From JAVBJN01 sp031546985 (GTDB lineage: Bacteria; Bacteroidota; Bacteroidia; Chitinophagales; Chitinophagaceae), in contig JAVBJN010000039.1 of the NCBI GenBank assembly GCA_031546985.1, positions 1 through 64,000 on the forward strand: DNA of 64,000 nucleotides, written 5' to 3'. The position numbers and the translations under genes are program-made. The notes beneath the pieces are model-generated. The model searched no databases. It was given only the letters and a program-made list of their open reading frames with translations, and was not told where the DNA came from. Positions 17,917 through 26,356 of this stretch are shown here, piece after piece; position 1 is the stretch's first letter, and every line of letters begins with the position of its first letter.

Positions 17917-18321
17917 TCAGGAGGCGGAAAGCACGTTGCCTAAGAGCTGTACTACACCGGCTTCGGCAACTTGTACACTCAGGCTCATAGCGCGCTGATA
18001 GGTAAGCGGGTAAGGCAAACCAATGGTTACCGTTTCGAGGGCTGCGCTGCTGCGAAATACTGAAATACCATAGGAGTTGTGGGTGGTTAGCCCCTGGTTG
18101 AATAACGCGGCCACTGAAATATTCACTACGTTTTTACCATCTATATCGAGAATGATAAACGTAAGATCGGTATTACCGCCTTGCTTGGTTACTTCGGCAG
18201 AGAGAAAAAGGCCGGGGCCTTTTAATACCACCAGATCGTGTTTGGAGTTCAGGGCCGGGTTAGAGGCCAGGCCCTGTGTGCGTACAGGATTAGTTACTGC
18301 TCCGATTAATGTTGATGCCAT
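17917..18321 (-). CDS. hypothetical 134-residue protein
   Basis: No family recognised. The protein is Ser/Thr/Val-rich with predicted beta strands (DLVVLKGPGLFLSAEVT, DLTFIILDIDGKNVVNIS, ALETVTIGLPYPLTYQ), no signal peptide, no TM helix and no Cys. It has its own strong terminator and a TAGGTTTG (-7-like) box at 18365-18372, so it is likely a real monocistronic gene. It may be a small beta-sandwich protein; any function would be a guess. Confidence 0.65.
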   Translation of the reverse strand: MASTLIGAVTNPVRTQGLASNPALNSKHDLVVLKGPGLFLSAEVTKQGGNTDLTFIILDIDGKNVVNISVAALFNQGLTTHNSYGISVFRSSAALETVTIGLPYPLTYQRAMSLSVQVAEAGVVQLLGNVLSAS

Positions 18322-18364
18322 ACCAGTCGATTTAGGTTAAGGATTGCGTTGTTATTTGGTAGTA

Positions 18365-18372
18365 CAAACCTA
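18365..18372 (-). promoter_or_regulatory. candidate -7 box (TAGGTTTG) of the 134-residue hypothetical gene
   Basis: TAnnTTTG match on the minus strand, 44 bases ahead of the ATG at 18321. Confidence 0.4.
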
Positions 18373-18462
18373 CAACCTGTATGGCCTCTGCCCATACGTT
18401 TAATAACGGTATTTTATGGTTTTTATAGCGGTACCCCCGCCGGGCGCAACACCCTGTAAACG

Positions 18463-18494
18463 AAACAGCCCCCGCAGTGTTGCGGGGGCTGTTT
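18463..18494 (-). terminator. terminator after sucC
   Basis: Perfect 14-bp stem AAACAGCCCCCGCA / TGCGGGGGCTGTTT with a GTGT loop, 22 bases beyond the sucC stop. Confidence 0.9.
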
Positions 18495-18515
18495 ATGATA
18501 TTAAATACTTATCAA

Positions 18516-19733
18516 TTAAGCAGTAACAGCTTTCTGAACCAGTGCAGCAGCTTCGCTGAGCAGGATAGCAGATTGTACTTTCAGACCACTTTCTTCGATC
18601 AGTTTCTTAGCTTCTTCAGCATTTGTACCTTGCAGACGAACAATGATGGGAACGTGAATGTCGCCAATGTTGTTGTACGCATCGATTACACCTTGTGCAA
18701 CACGGTCGCAACGAACGATACCACCAAAGATGTTGATGCATATCGCTTTTACGTTAGGATCTTTCAGGATGATGCGGAAACCAGCTTCAACGGTTTTAGC
18801 GTTGGCAGTACCTCCTACATCGAGGAAGTTAGCAGGCTCACCGCCAGCCAGTTTAATCATATCCATGGTAGCCATAGCCAGACCAGCACCGTTTACCATG
18901 CAACCAACGTTACCGTCCAGTTTTACATAGTTCAGGTTGTATTCGCCAGCTTCAACTTCGGTAGGATCTTCTTCAGATTTGTCGCGCATGTCGGCTTCGG
19001 CCGGGTGACGGTACAGGGCGTTGTCGTCCAGGTTCATTTTACAGTCAACCGCGATGATTTTCTCATCAGAGGTTTTGAACAGCGGGTTAATTTCCAGCAT
19101 ACCGCAATCCAGACCTACGTAAGCGTTATATAAATTGCCAACGAATTTTACCATGTTTTTGAAAGCCTCACCGCTCAGACCCAGGTCAAAAGCGATTTTG
19201 CGTGCCTGGTAACCTTGCAGGGGAGAACCAGGAGCTACCCACACTTTGAAGATTTTCTCCGGAGTGTTGTGCGCCACTTCTTCAATGTCCATACCACCTT
19301 CGGTAGAGTACATGATTACGTTTTGTTTGGTAGCACGATCCAGCAGGATAGAGAGGTAGAACTCTTTAACCGGGTTTTCGCCAGGATAGTAAACATCCTG
19401 TGCAACCAGGATTTTGCTTACTTTTTTACCAGCTTCGCCAGTCTGGATAGTCACCAGGGTATTGCCCAGGATATTACCAGCGATGCGTTTTACGTCATCG
19501 GCGCTTTTAGCAACCTGCACACCACGTTGCTCGGGTACTTCAATCATGCTGCCTTTACCGCGGCCACCAGCGTGGATCTGGGCTTTAACAACAGCAAAAT
19601 TGTTATTGGTTTCAGCAGAAATTTTATTGTACGCTTCCAATGCTTCTTCAGCAGTGCTGCAAGCGATGCCTTCCTGAGTAGGTACATTGTACTTCTTCAG
19701 CAAACTCTTGGCCTGATATTCGTGCAGATTCAT
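18516..19733 (-). CDS. sucC: succinyl-CoA synthetase (ADP-forming) beta subunit
   Basis: 405 residues. An N-terminal ATP-grasp domain begins MNLHEYQAKSLLKKYNVPT, with VVKAQIHAGGRGKGSMIE as the nucleotide-binding segment. LEINPLFKTSDEKIIAVDCKMNLDDNA is the Mg/ATP region, and the C-terminal CoA-ligase domain holds GCMVNGAGLAMATMDMIK and FLDVGGTANAKTVEAGF. The enzyme makes succinate and ATP from succinyl-CoA in the TCA cycle. The alpha subunit (sucD) is not adjacent. Codon use favours T/C-ending optimal codons, as expected for a highly expressed gene, and a near-consensus promoter precedes it. Confidence 0.96.
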   Translation of the reverse strand: MNLHEYQAKSLLKKYNVPTQEGIACSTAEEALEAYNKISAETNNNFAVVKAQIHAGGRGKGSMIEVPEQRGVQVAKSADDVKRIAGNILGNTLVTIQTGEAGKKVSKILVAQDVYYPGENPVKEFYLSILLDRATKQNVIMYSTEGGMDIEEVAHNTPEKIFKVWVAPGSPLQGYQARKIAFDLGLSGEAFKNMVKFVGNLYNAYVGLDCGMLEINPLFKTSDEKIIAVDCKMNLDDNALYRHPAEADMRDKSEEDPTEVEAGEYNLNYVKLDGNVGCMVNGAGLAMATMDMIKLAGGEPANFLDVGGTANAKTVEAGFRIILKDPNVKAICINIFGGIVRCDRVAQGVIDAYNNIGDIHVPIIVRLQGTNAEEAKKLIEESGLKVQSAILLSEAAALVQKAVTA

Positions 19734-19751
19734 TTTTTAAAAAATTTGGGC

Positions 19752-19781
19752 CAAAAGTAAGGTTTAGGAAGTTAAAATCAA
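19752..19781 (-). promoter_or_regulatory. sucC promoter (TTG-N19-TACTTTTG)
   Basis: On the minus strand a TTG (19779-19781) is separated by exactly 19 bases from TACTTTTG (19752-19759), an excellent match to the Bacteroidota sigma-ABfr consensus. The ATG lies 18 bases after the -7 box, so the leader is very short. Confidence 0.7.
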
Positions 19782-19875
19782 AACTTATAGGCATTACGGT
19801 GATATTAAGTCTCATATATATTCTTTTTTGACCTGGATGCTGCTGTTAAACACCCTGGTAGCGATCACTTTTTTC

Positions 19876-20787
19876 TTACCTATCCACCGTAAAATGGATA
19901 GGCAGGTTGTAAATAATGTTACTCCATTCGCCTTCTTCTTTGCCCGGTTTCCAGTTTGGCATAAGCTTTACCACTCGCAAAGCTTCGGCCTCCAGTATCG
20001 GACTCACCGGCCTTACCACTTTATAGTTGCTAAGCCTGCCATCTGTATTTACTACAAATTGTATAATTACTTGCCCCTGAATATCATTATCTCTAGCCAT
20101 TGGAGGATAATGTATGTTTCTGCCAAGAAAAGCCATCATTTCATCCTCCCCGCCCGGATATTCCGGGGGTGCATCAGCTATGAAATAAGGTATTTCATGC
20201 CCGGTTGAGTCATAACACTTACCCCAATCCATAACATCAGAATGGTACATTTCTTCCCGGCGCAATTGCCCACTGGGCCAGTATCTTTTGAGCAGGCCAT
20301 TTTTTTGCCCTTTGGCGTACACACACGTTGTTCGTATTTTACCATTGGAAAAAAACACCACGCTCTCCCCATCGGGTTTCCCATTACTGTAATATATCGA
20401 ATCCTTTATAGCGCCTTCTGTAGTCCAGGTCCTGCATAAGTCGACTAATTTACCGTTTACAAAAGAAGCTTGTTTTTCTTTAATACCACTTTCATAATAC
20501 CACGTACCATTGCCTTCCTGAACATCATAATACTGGGATACAGGATCTACATGCGACATCAAAGATTGCCGGTACAGGCTATCGCTCATATAATAATCTT
20601 CGACAATAAAATACGGAGACACTTCCGAATCCAGGCTTACCACCCGGTAATATTTGGCACTTGCCTTTTGGCATACGTAGAACAACTCGTTGTAATAAAA
20701 AGTAACTTCCCGCTCCTGCGCCTGTGACGTCTGACCACAAAGAAGCATCAAAATACAAACAAAAGTTTTAAACTTATTCATATTCAA
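19876..20787 (-). CDS. TonB C-terminal domain protein with MORN-like repeats
   Basis: 303 residues. A signal peptide or anchor (FKTFVCILMLLCGQTSQAQ) is followed by a region with MORN-variant/antitoxin-like repeats (GTWYYESGIKEKQASFVNGK, PDGESVVFFSNGKIR, KNGLLKRYWPSGQLRREEMY). The C-terminus is a TonB_C fold: AFLGRNIHYPPMARDNDIQ, GQVIIQFVVNTDGRLSNYKV, EALRVVKLMPNWKPG. There is no Pro-rich spanning segment, so it is not a standard TonB energy transducer; such proteins are common in this phylum and are named by the TonB domain. Location is probably periplasmic or envelope. Partner unknown. Confidence 0.8.
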   Translation of the reverse strand: MNMNKFKTFVCILMLLCGQTSQAQEREVTFYYNELFYVCQKASAKYYRVVSLDSEVSPYFIVEDYYMSDSLYRQSLMSHVDPVSQYYDVQEGNGTWYYESGIKEKQASFVNGKLVDLCRTWTTEGAIKDSIYYSNGKPDGESVVFFSNGKIRTTCVYAKGQKNGLLKRYWPSGQLRREEMYHSDVMDWGKCYDSTGHEIPYFIADAPPEYPGGEDEMMAFLGRNIHYPPMARDNDIQGQVIIQFVVNTDGRLSNYKVVRPVSPILEAEALRVVKLMPNWKPGKEEGEWSNIIYNLPIHFTVDR

Positions 20788-20918
20788 AAACCCGCAAGGT
20801 ATATAAATCGCGATTATTTAGAACGATTAATTGCATTAAGTAAAAACGCTCCCGGCATACGCCGGATTTTTACATCCTCAGCGGTTATCTTATCTTGGTG
20901 GTTTATAAACCAAGTAAC

Positions 20919-21743
20919 ATGAGCACATATCTCGATACGATAAAAGAAACCCGCACCTTCCTGCACAGCAAAACCAAACGCCAACCCGAAGTGGGCATTA
21001 TCCTGGGCAGCGGATTGGGTGGGGGACTGGTAGAGCAGATGACCAATACCATAGAGATTCCTTACCAGGATATTCCCAATTTTCCGGAATCTACGGTAGA
21101 AGGCCATTCGGGCAAGCTGATCTTTGGTACCTATGGCGGTAAAGATGTAGTGGTAATGGCGGGTCGTTTCCATTATTATGAAGGTTACAATATGCAGGAA
21201 GTAACTTTTCCGGTGCGGGTTATGAAATTATTGGGCGTACACACCCTTATGGTGAGCAATGCCTCTGGAGGTATGAACCGCAATTTTAAGGTGGGCGATC
21301 TTATGCTCATTCACGATCACATTAACCTGTTTCCCGAGCATCCGCTGCGGGGCAAAAACATCAGTGAGCTGGGGCCGCGCTTTCCGGATATGAGCGAGCC
21401 ATACAGCCTGGCTCTAATTGCTAAGGCCAAACAAATTGCAGAGGCAAACAATATTCCCGTGTACAGCGGTGTATACATTGGCTTGCAGGGCCCTACTTTC
21501 GAAACCCGGGCAGAGTACCACTACATGAATGTAATTGGCGGTGATGCCGTGGGCATGAGCACCGTGCCAGAGGTTATCGTAGCCATCCATATGGGCATGA
21601 AGGTATTTGGCATAAGCGTAATTACCGACATAGGCATACGCGAAGATCTGAACACCATTACCCACGAAGAAGTGCTGGAAGCCGCCCGCATAGCTGCACC
21701 TAAAGTAGCATTACTCTTCCGCGAAGTGATTGCGACACTGTAA
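20919..21743 (+). CDS. purine nucleoside phosphorylase
   Basis: 274 residues from the ATG at 20919 (MSTYLDTIKETRTFL). Signature elements of the trimeric PNP family: VGIILGSGLGGGL (phosphate loop), VEGHSGKLIFGTYGG, VMAGRFHYYEGY, VSNASGGMN, LQGPTFETRAEYHYM and GGDAVGMSTVPEVIVAIHMG with the base-binding Asn/Asp region ITDIGIRED. It phosphorolyses inosine and guanosine to base plus ribose-1-phosphate. A 12-bp perfect palindrome (GGTTTATAAACC) ends 5 bases before the ATG and might be an operator. A terminator follows at 21771. Confidence 0.94.
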   Translation: MSTYLDTIKETRTFLHSKTKRQPEVGIILGSGLGGGLVEQMTNTIEIPYQDIPNFPESTVEGHSGKLIFGTYGGKDVVVMAGRFHYYEGYNMQEVTFPVRVMKLLGVHTLMVSNASGGMNRNFKVGDLMLIHDHINLFPEHPLRGKNISELGPRFPDMSEPYSLALIAKAKQIAEANNIPVYSGVYIGLQGPTFETRAEYHYMNVIGGDAVGMSTVPEVIVAIHMGMKVFGISVITDIGIREDLNTITHEEVLEAARIAAPKVALLFREVIATL

Positions 21744-21770
21744 AAGATGAGATAATCTTATTTATACCGC

Positions 21771-21816
21771 AAGCAGCATGAAGCCCGGCATATGAGGTTT
21801 TGTGCTGCTTTTTTTG
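21771..21816 (+). terminator. terminator after purine nucleoside phosphorylase
   Basis: AAGCAGCA / TGCTGCTT arms with a 24-base loop, followed by TTTTT. Confidence 0.7.
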
Positions 21817-21877
21817 CCTGCCAAAAAATTATCCGGCTCCGGTTTCATCTAATATTCATTCTTTAAAGCCTATACTT

Positions 21878-21885
21878 TAACTTTG
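21878..21885 (+). promoter_or_regulatory. candidate -7 box (TAACTTTG) of the porin gene
   Basis: TAnnTTTG consensus, 66 bases ahead of the GTG start at 21952. Confidence 0.45.
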
Positions 21886-21951
21886 CCGCCACCACAGCGT
21901 TATGGATTTTACCAGTCGCCAGGTGGTATCATCAAAAACCGTAACACATTG

Positions 21952-23934
21952 GTGCACAGGATTAAGGTACTTCTGATTATTTCACTGGCTATTGGCATTC
22001 CGTTTCTGACGCGGGCACAAACCCCGGCGCCAAACGACGATTCTTTGCACAAAGCACAGCACAACCTGTATGTGAACCAGTTTGCCAAAGTTTACGCCAC
22101 CAAGGCCAACTCGCTTAAAAGAATATACCCCGATACGAGCCTCACCACGTTTTTCCGTTACAATCCGTATAATTTTCTGAACAAAGACCTCGGCAATGTA
22201 GGTTCGCCGCTTAACGATTGGTGGTTTAAACCTTATACCCAGCCAGGTCTTACACTGGGCTACACTGCTTTTGAACCTTACCGCTGGAATGCCGATAGCC
22301 TCGATTACTACCAAACCAACAAACCCTTTACGGTATTCAATTACCTGTTGGGCTCCAAAGCAGAGCAGGTGCTCAATGTGCTGCACACGCAAAATATTAA
22401 CTCCCGGTTCAATATAGCCGTTCAGTATAAAAAGATAAGCTCACCGGGTGTATACCTGGCCCAGCGCACCATTCACGACAATGCTTCGCTTACCACGCAT
22501 TACGCTTCTAAAAATGAACAGTACCAGCTTAAACTGGGCGTGGCTTACAGCAAAATGCAGAATTATGAAAATGGTGGTATACGTAATGAAGGCGATCTGG
22601 ATAGCGCCATTTATACCGACCGCCGCATTGTGCCGGTAGTACTGCCTTACGACAACTCTACTTCCAATGCCCAAAAGAGCAATAAATCGTTTACCCTTAA
22701 CCAGTACCGCGATTTTAGCATAAGCCTGGAGCACAGCTACTCTTTTGGTAAAAAAGATACCATACTCCAACCCGATTCGGTACACAAGCTGTATGTATTT
22801 ACCCCCCGGTTTTCGGTAGTGCACCGGTTCAAATGGTCATCGGCCAAGTATCATTACCTGGCTAAAAGACCCGATTCGCTTACCTATGTGCGCTTAGGTA
22901 ATTACAGTTTTAAGAGCACCGATAGTGTAGAAGCGGCCCAGTATCTCAATAAGATCGACAACTTCTTTGGTTTGCGCACCACCATTGGCAGCAATGATAA
23001 ACCGTTGCTGGTAGAGGCGGGGATTGGTATAGAGCAAAACAGCACTATCCTGGATGCCCGTCGCAACAATTACTCTTTGCCCTATGTAGCCGGCAGATTG
23101 CAAAAAGAAGCATTGGCGCAGGGCCAGTGGGGCTATGGCGCAGATGTTAAGTTTTACTTTGCCGGTATTACAGCCGGTAATTTCTCTGCTAATGGTTTCC
23201 TCGAAAAGGATTTGGGCAAAAACTGGGGCAATATTCGCCTGAATGCGATGCAAACCCTTCAAAATGCGCCGCTGATGTCGGAAACTTACCAGTCGCTGTA
23301 CTACAAATGGAGCAACGATTTTCGTAACCAGAGTTTTACCCGTTTGGGTGGCAGCTATAGTAACCCTAAGTACAGATTGGGCGCTGGCGTACAATCCTGG
23401 GTGATGGGCAACTACATTTACATGGATACCAACCTGGCGCCTAAACAAACCGCCACAGCTTTTTCTATACTCCAGGTAAACGCCTATAAAGGATTCTATT
23501 TCAGGGGTATAATTTTCAATAACGAATTCTTTTTTCAGCAGGTTACCGGCGATGCGCCATTGCATATCCCCAGCTTTATGGGGCGCCACCAGCTGATGTA
23601 TGAAGACCGACTGTTTCAGAAAAAACTGCTGTACAGCATTGGTGCAGAGATCCGTTACCATACCCAGTTTTATGCCGATGCCTACAGCCAGCAACTGCAG
23701 CAATTTGTATTGCAATACGACCGTAAAACGGCCAATAAGCCCGAACTCACCGCATTTGTAAGCATGCGCATCAAAAAAATAAGGGTATTCTTCTCTGCCG
23801 ACCAGCTCAACCAACTCATCTGGAAAGAAAATGTGGTGCGGGCCTATGGCTTATACGCACCCGGCATGTCGCCCATTTACCCTGGCACCGACGTACGCCT
23901 TAACCTCGGTATCAGCTACCAGTTTGTAAACTAG
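21952..23934 (+). CDS. putative outer-membrane porin (Porin_10-like)
   Basis: About 660 residues. The GTG at 21952 is chosen because it starts a normal signal peptide (HRIKVLLIISLAIGIPFLTRAQ); a TTG further upstream would add an unlikely leader and overlaps the probable promoter. Highly aromatic alternating beta-strands fill the length (YKKISSPGVYLAQRTIH, LKLGVAYSKMQNYENGG, FSISLEHSYSFGKKD), ending in ...NLGISYQFVN with the terminal aromatic typical of beta-barrel proteins. RYNPYNFLNKDLGNVGSP resembles the start of the Bacteroidota putative porin family PF14121. Substrate unknown. A small terminator lies about 190 bases downstream. Confidence 0.82.
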   Translation: MHRIKVLLIISLAIGIPFLTRAQTPAPNDDSLHKAQHNLYVNQFAKVYATKANSLKRIYPDTSLTTFFRYNPYNFLNKDLGNVGSPLNDWWFKPYTQPGLTLGYTAFEPYRWNADSLDYYQTNKPFTVFNYLLGSKAEQVLNVLHTQNINSRFNIAVQYKKISSPGVYLAQRTIHDNASLTTHYASKNEQYQLKLGVAYSKMQNYENGGIRNEGDLDSAIYTDRRIVPVVLPYDNSTSNAQKSNKSFTLNQYRDFSISLEHSYSFGKKDTILQPDSVHKLYVFTPRFSVVHRFKWSSAKYHYLAKRPDSLTYVRLGNYSFKSTDSVEAAQYLNKIDNFFGLRTTIGSNDKPLLVEAGIGIEQNSTILDARRNNYSLPYVAGRLQKEALAQGQWGYGADVKFYFAGITAGNFSANGFLEKDLGKNWGNIRLNAMQTLQNAPLMSETYQSLYYKWSNDFRNQSFTRLGGSYSNPKYRLGAGVQSWVMGNYIYMDTNLAPKQTATAFSILQVNAYKGFYFRGIIFNNEFFFQQVTGDAPLHIPSFMGRHQLMYEDRLFQKKLLYSIGAEIRYHTQFYADAYSQQLQQFVLQYDRKTANKPELTAFVSMRIKKIRVFFSADQLNQLIWKENVVRAYGLYAPGMSPIYPGTDVRLNLGISYQFVN

Positions 23935-24087
23935 GCTTCGACAAGCTCAGCCGCCTTTGATTCCTGGACCCTCCTGAAATTTTCTTGGCCACCTCCCTTC
24001 GGTGGTGAGCCCTGCATGAGCGGGACAGGCTCTGTCGAAGTCCTCGAAGGATGTTCTTAAGCTTTGGTGGCTGAGCCTGTCGAAGCC
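23934..24087. repeat. pair of inverted repeats of the TTCGACAnGCTCAG family
   Basis: GGCTTCGACAAGCTCAGCCG (start 23934) and, on the opposite strand, GGCTTCGACAGGCTCAGCCA (24087 back to 24068) form a 150-base inverted pair. A third related piece, GACAGGCTCTGTCGAAG, lies at 24024-24040. The stretch is non-coding, and the palindromic layout can fold as a cruciform or hairpin. Confidence 0.75.
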
Positions 24088-24120
24088 TCGAAGCCCCAAA
24101 GCCCAAAGTTTTTTCTCCAT

Positions 24121-24140
24121 ACCGTTAAAAAACGGTTTTT
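24121..24140 (+). terminator. small terminator between porin and ferritin-like gene
   Basis: ACCGTT-AAAA-AACGGT followed by TTTT, close behind the repeat region and just before the next promoter-like box. Confidence 0.5.
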
Positions 24141-24158
24141 TACTATTTAATTACTTTT

Positions 24159-24166
24159 TATGTTTG
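24159..24166 (+). promoter_or_regulatory. candidate -7 box (TATGTTTG) of the MNIO gene cluster
   Basis: TAnnTTTG match 41 bases before the 26-codon ORF and 132 bases before the ferritin-like ATG. There is no clear -33 TTG at 19 bases. Confidence 0.45.
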
Positions 24167-24206
24167 TAACGCCCAACATTTGTTAGTGTTGTGCGCGTAG
24201 TTAAGG

Positions 24207-24287
24207 ATGTTTATGTCGGGAGGACTGTGCAGCTACAGGACATCATCGCCAGACTACGTACAGAACCAGGGATACACCTATACCTAA
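24207..24287 (+). CDS. possible 26-residue leader or peptide ORF
   Basis: ATG at 24207, stop at 24285-24287; a second in-frame ATG is at 24213. The peptide (MFMSGGLCSYRTSSPDYVQ then NQGYTYT) has one Cys and many Tyr/Ser/Thr. It lies between the promoter-like box and the 680-residue protein, ending 10 bases before that ATG in a different frame. It could be a leader ORF, a small RiPP-like precursor or chance. Translation is unproven. Confidence 0.25.
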   Translation: MFMSGGLCSYRTSSPDYVQNQGYTYT

Positions 24288-24297
24288 AACCATAAAG

Positions 24298-26340
24298 ATG
24301 AAAAACGACCTCCAGGCAGAGAGCGCCAACCGCCTCTCCATGCTCTTTAAAGACGGCGTGCAGCAACGGGACCCGTCCCTTAAAGCCACCGACAAATCGG
24401 CCCTTTTTGCTACCGCACAGGCAGCTGTAAACGTAGAGCTGTTTACCATTCCCCTGTACATGACCTCCCTTTACTCTTTGGAAGGTACCCACCAGATTAC
24501 AGGAAAAAACAATTTTTACCAGGGTCGCATGTGGCCGGGCATGTCTACAACAGCTAACCCGCAGACCGACAATCAAAAGGCGTTTAATGCCATTTTCAGC
24601 GTGTTTATCGCCGAAATGCTGCACCTACAGCTGGCCTCCAACATTTGCAAAGCCATTGGCGCAGTGCCGGACTATACCAGTCCTATGCTGCAAACCGAAA
24701 ACTATGGCTGGATTTGCTATGGCAACGACCTTACCGTGCTGCCGCACATCCTCGATTTTAAAGACACCAAAGCGCCGTACAGCGACATTAGGGTAAAACT
24801 AGGCGCGGTAAACAAAGAGCAGATAGACCTGTTTCTGGCTATTGAAGAAACTGAAGAAAGCGCCAAATCCATTATCCTGGAAGACAAAATGAAGAAGTAC
24901 TTCCCCGAGGTACCTTATGCCAACTGGAAAGCGACTGATACCGAAGCCGACCTGCCTATGTTTGGCTCTATCGGGCATATGTACCTTTGCCTTTGGGATT
25001 ATCTCTCCATTCAATATACCGATGGTACTACACTGTGGGATTATGTATTTACCACGCCCAACCAGCAGGAAGACATTTTCAACGCTACCGAAGGCGGCCA
25101 TATGGCAGAGTACCCGCATATGAGCGCCACCATTCCGGCTACCGATCCTTTGGCGGCACAAAGACAAGTGCTGGACATGATCAACGGTATTACCGACCAG
25201 GGCGAAGGCGGCGGTGTAGTGGCCGAAATAAGGGCACGCATTGGCCTGCCTATGCTGCAGGCGGTGCAAGACCAGTTCCAGCCCAGCGATGAGGCATTGC
25301 GCAACAATTACCCTTCTTACTCCGATACAGGCAAACAAGTACCTTCTTCCAACGCAGCAGCCCGCTACCACTATGGCTCCATGGATCACTTTGAAACCTT
25401 CCAGAGTGTAATGGAATTGCTGAAAAGCGGCAAAATATCGACCTGGGACCAATGGCATGCCGCTGGTAACAAATGGACAGCCGATATGCTCAAATCAGAA
25501 GGCTATGACCTTAACAAATATCCTATTCCTCCGGCCGATGATATTGCCGGTGCGCTGAACAACCTGAAGAAAGACCCGGCCAACTTTACCTTGCTGAGCC
25601 AGGCTGCCGCAGGTGCCATTGCCGGTGTAACTACCGTGCTTAACACGTTCTGGAATACGCCGGGCGGCTCATTCCCTTATCCGTCTATGTCGGGCTCCGG
25701 CGACCGTATGTCTATTTGCTGGGCTATTTTTGGTCAGGCGCCTAACCTGGCTTTGGGTGTGGAACCACGCAACCCAAGCGTGTTATACCATGCCTGCCAG
25801 GGCCTCGATCTTAATGCCAACAATACTACCGATCCCAATACCTGTGCCGCACAGGAAGTGTTTCACACCTGCCGTGGCTCCAATACCTGCCGTGCAGAAG
25901 GTGGTTGCGGATTTGTACAATCGGTAAATGGCGGTGGCGGCGGATGCAGCAGCAAAGCCGATTTTAGCTTTAAAGGCAAATTTGGTTACAAAGCCCCCGA
26001 TGTGGTTAAGAGCGGCGGCGTTTGCGGTGCACCCCAATTTATGAGTGCCCCTGCCGATAACAAATGCGCCAGCTTTGGCGGTTGCGCAGTACCTATTTCT
26101 GCTTCGCAAATGTTTCCGGCTCCTAAACCCGGCACCGATAAAATGGAACTGTTCGACTTTCCGCCACCCTCACACAAATCACAATCGCTGAGCGAATCTA
26201 TAACCTATGCCGAAGGCGACCTGGTATATGATATAGCCTGGCAAGCTTATTGCGAGGTACTGGCCAAACGCGGGCAAACACCGCCTGCGCAGAAACCTAA
26301 GCCAAGCGATCTGCGTCTGGCGTTTCCACCTTCAACCTAA
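24298..26340 (+). CDS. large ferritin-like (VioB/RebD-type) protein with Cys-rich C-terminal region
   Basis: 680 residues, no signal peptide. The N-terminal part (about 35-370) is a ferritin-like domain related to iminophenyl-pyruvate dimer synthases (PF12902 type): AAVNVELFTIPLYMTSLYS with E47, FIAEMLHLQLASNICKAIG with E106/H109, then GSIGHMYLCLWDYL and YHYGSMDHFETFQSVMELL. Residues 500-596 hold nine Cys (500, 516, 525, 531, 537, 550, 576, 590, 596) with two HxCxG motifs, HACQG and HTCRG, the second continuing as SNTCRAEGGCGF. The tail is Pro/Lys-rich. An MNIO enzyme and its partner protein are encoded directly downstream (16 bases), so I infer that the Cys-rich segment is their substrate. 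The family function in metabolism is unknown; the ferritin site might bind iron. Confidence 0.85.
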   Translation: MKNDLQAESANRLSMLFKDGVQQRDPSLKATDKSALFATAQAAVNVELFTIPLYMTSLYSLEGTHQITGKNNFYQGRMWPGMSTTANPQTDNQKAFNAIFSVFIAEMLHLQLASNICKAIGAVPDYTSPMLQTENYGWICYGNDLTVLPHILDFKDTKAPYSDIRVKLGAVNKEQIDLFLAIEETEESAKSIILEDKMKKYFPEVPYANWKATDTEADLPMFGSIGHMYLCLWDYLSIQYTDGTTLWDYVFTTPNQQEDIFNATEGGHMAEYPHMSATIPATDPLAAQRQVLDMINGITDQGEGGGVVAEIRARIGLPMLQAVQDQFQPSDEALRNNYPSYSDTGKQVPSSNAAARYHYGSMDHFETFQSVMELLKSGKISTWDQWHAAGNKWTADMLKSEGYDLNKYPIPPADDIAGALNNLKKDPANFTLLSQAAAGAIAGVTTVLNTFWNTPGGSFPYPSMSGSGDRMSICWAIFGQAPNLALGVEPRNPSVLYHACQGLDLNANNTTDPNTCAAQEVFHTCRGSNTCRAEGGCGFVQSVNGGGGGCSSKADFSFKGKFGYKAPDVVKSGGVCGAPQFMSAPADNKCASFGGCAVPISASQMFPAPKPGTDKMELFDFPPPSHKSQSLSESITYAEGDLVYDIAWQAYCEVLAKRGQTPPAQKPKPSDLRLAFPPST

Positions 26341-26356
26341 TATTTTTTAAGTCTCA

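Noticed and set aside
22894..23814. 306-codon minus-strand frame
   Set aside because: Antisense to the porin gene; no family features.
23912..24106. 64-codon minus-strand frame
   Set aside because: Lies in the TTCGACAnGCTCAG inverted-repeat region after the porin; frame is fortuitous.
24298..26340. Reading the ferritin-like gene as part of a violacein/indolocarbazole-type pathway
   Set aside because: The ferritin-like domain resembles VioB/RebD members, but no tryptophan oxidase or other pathway gene is near, while MNIO genes are.
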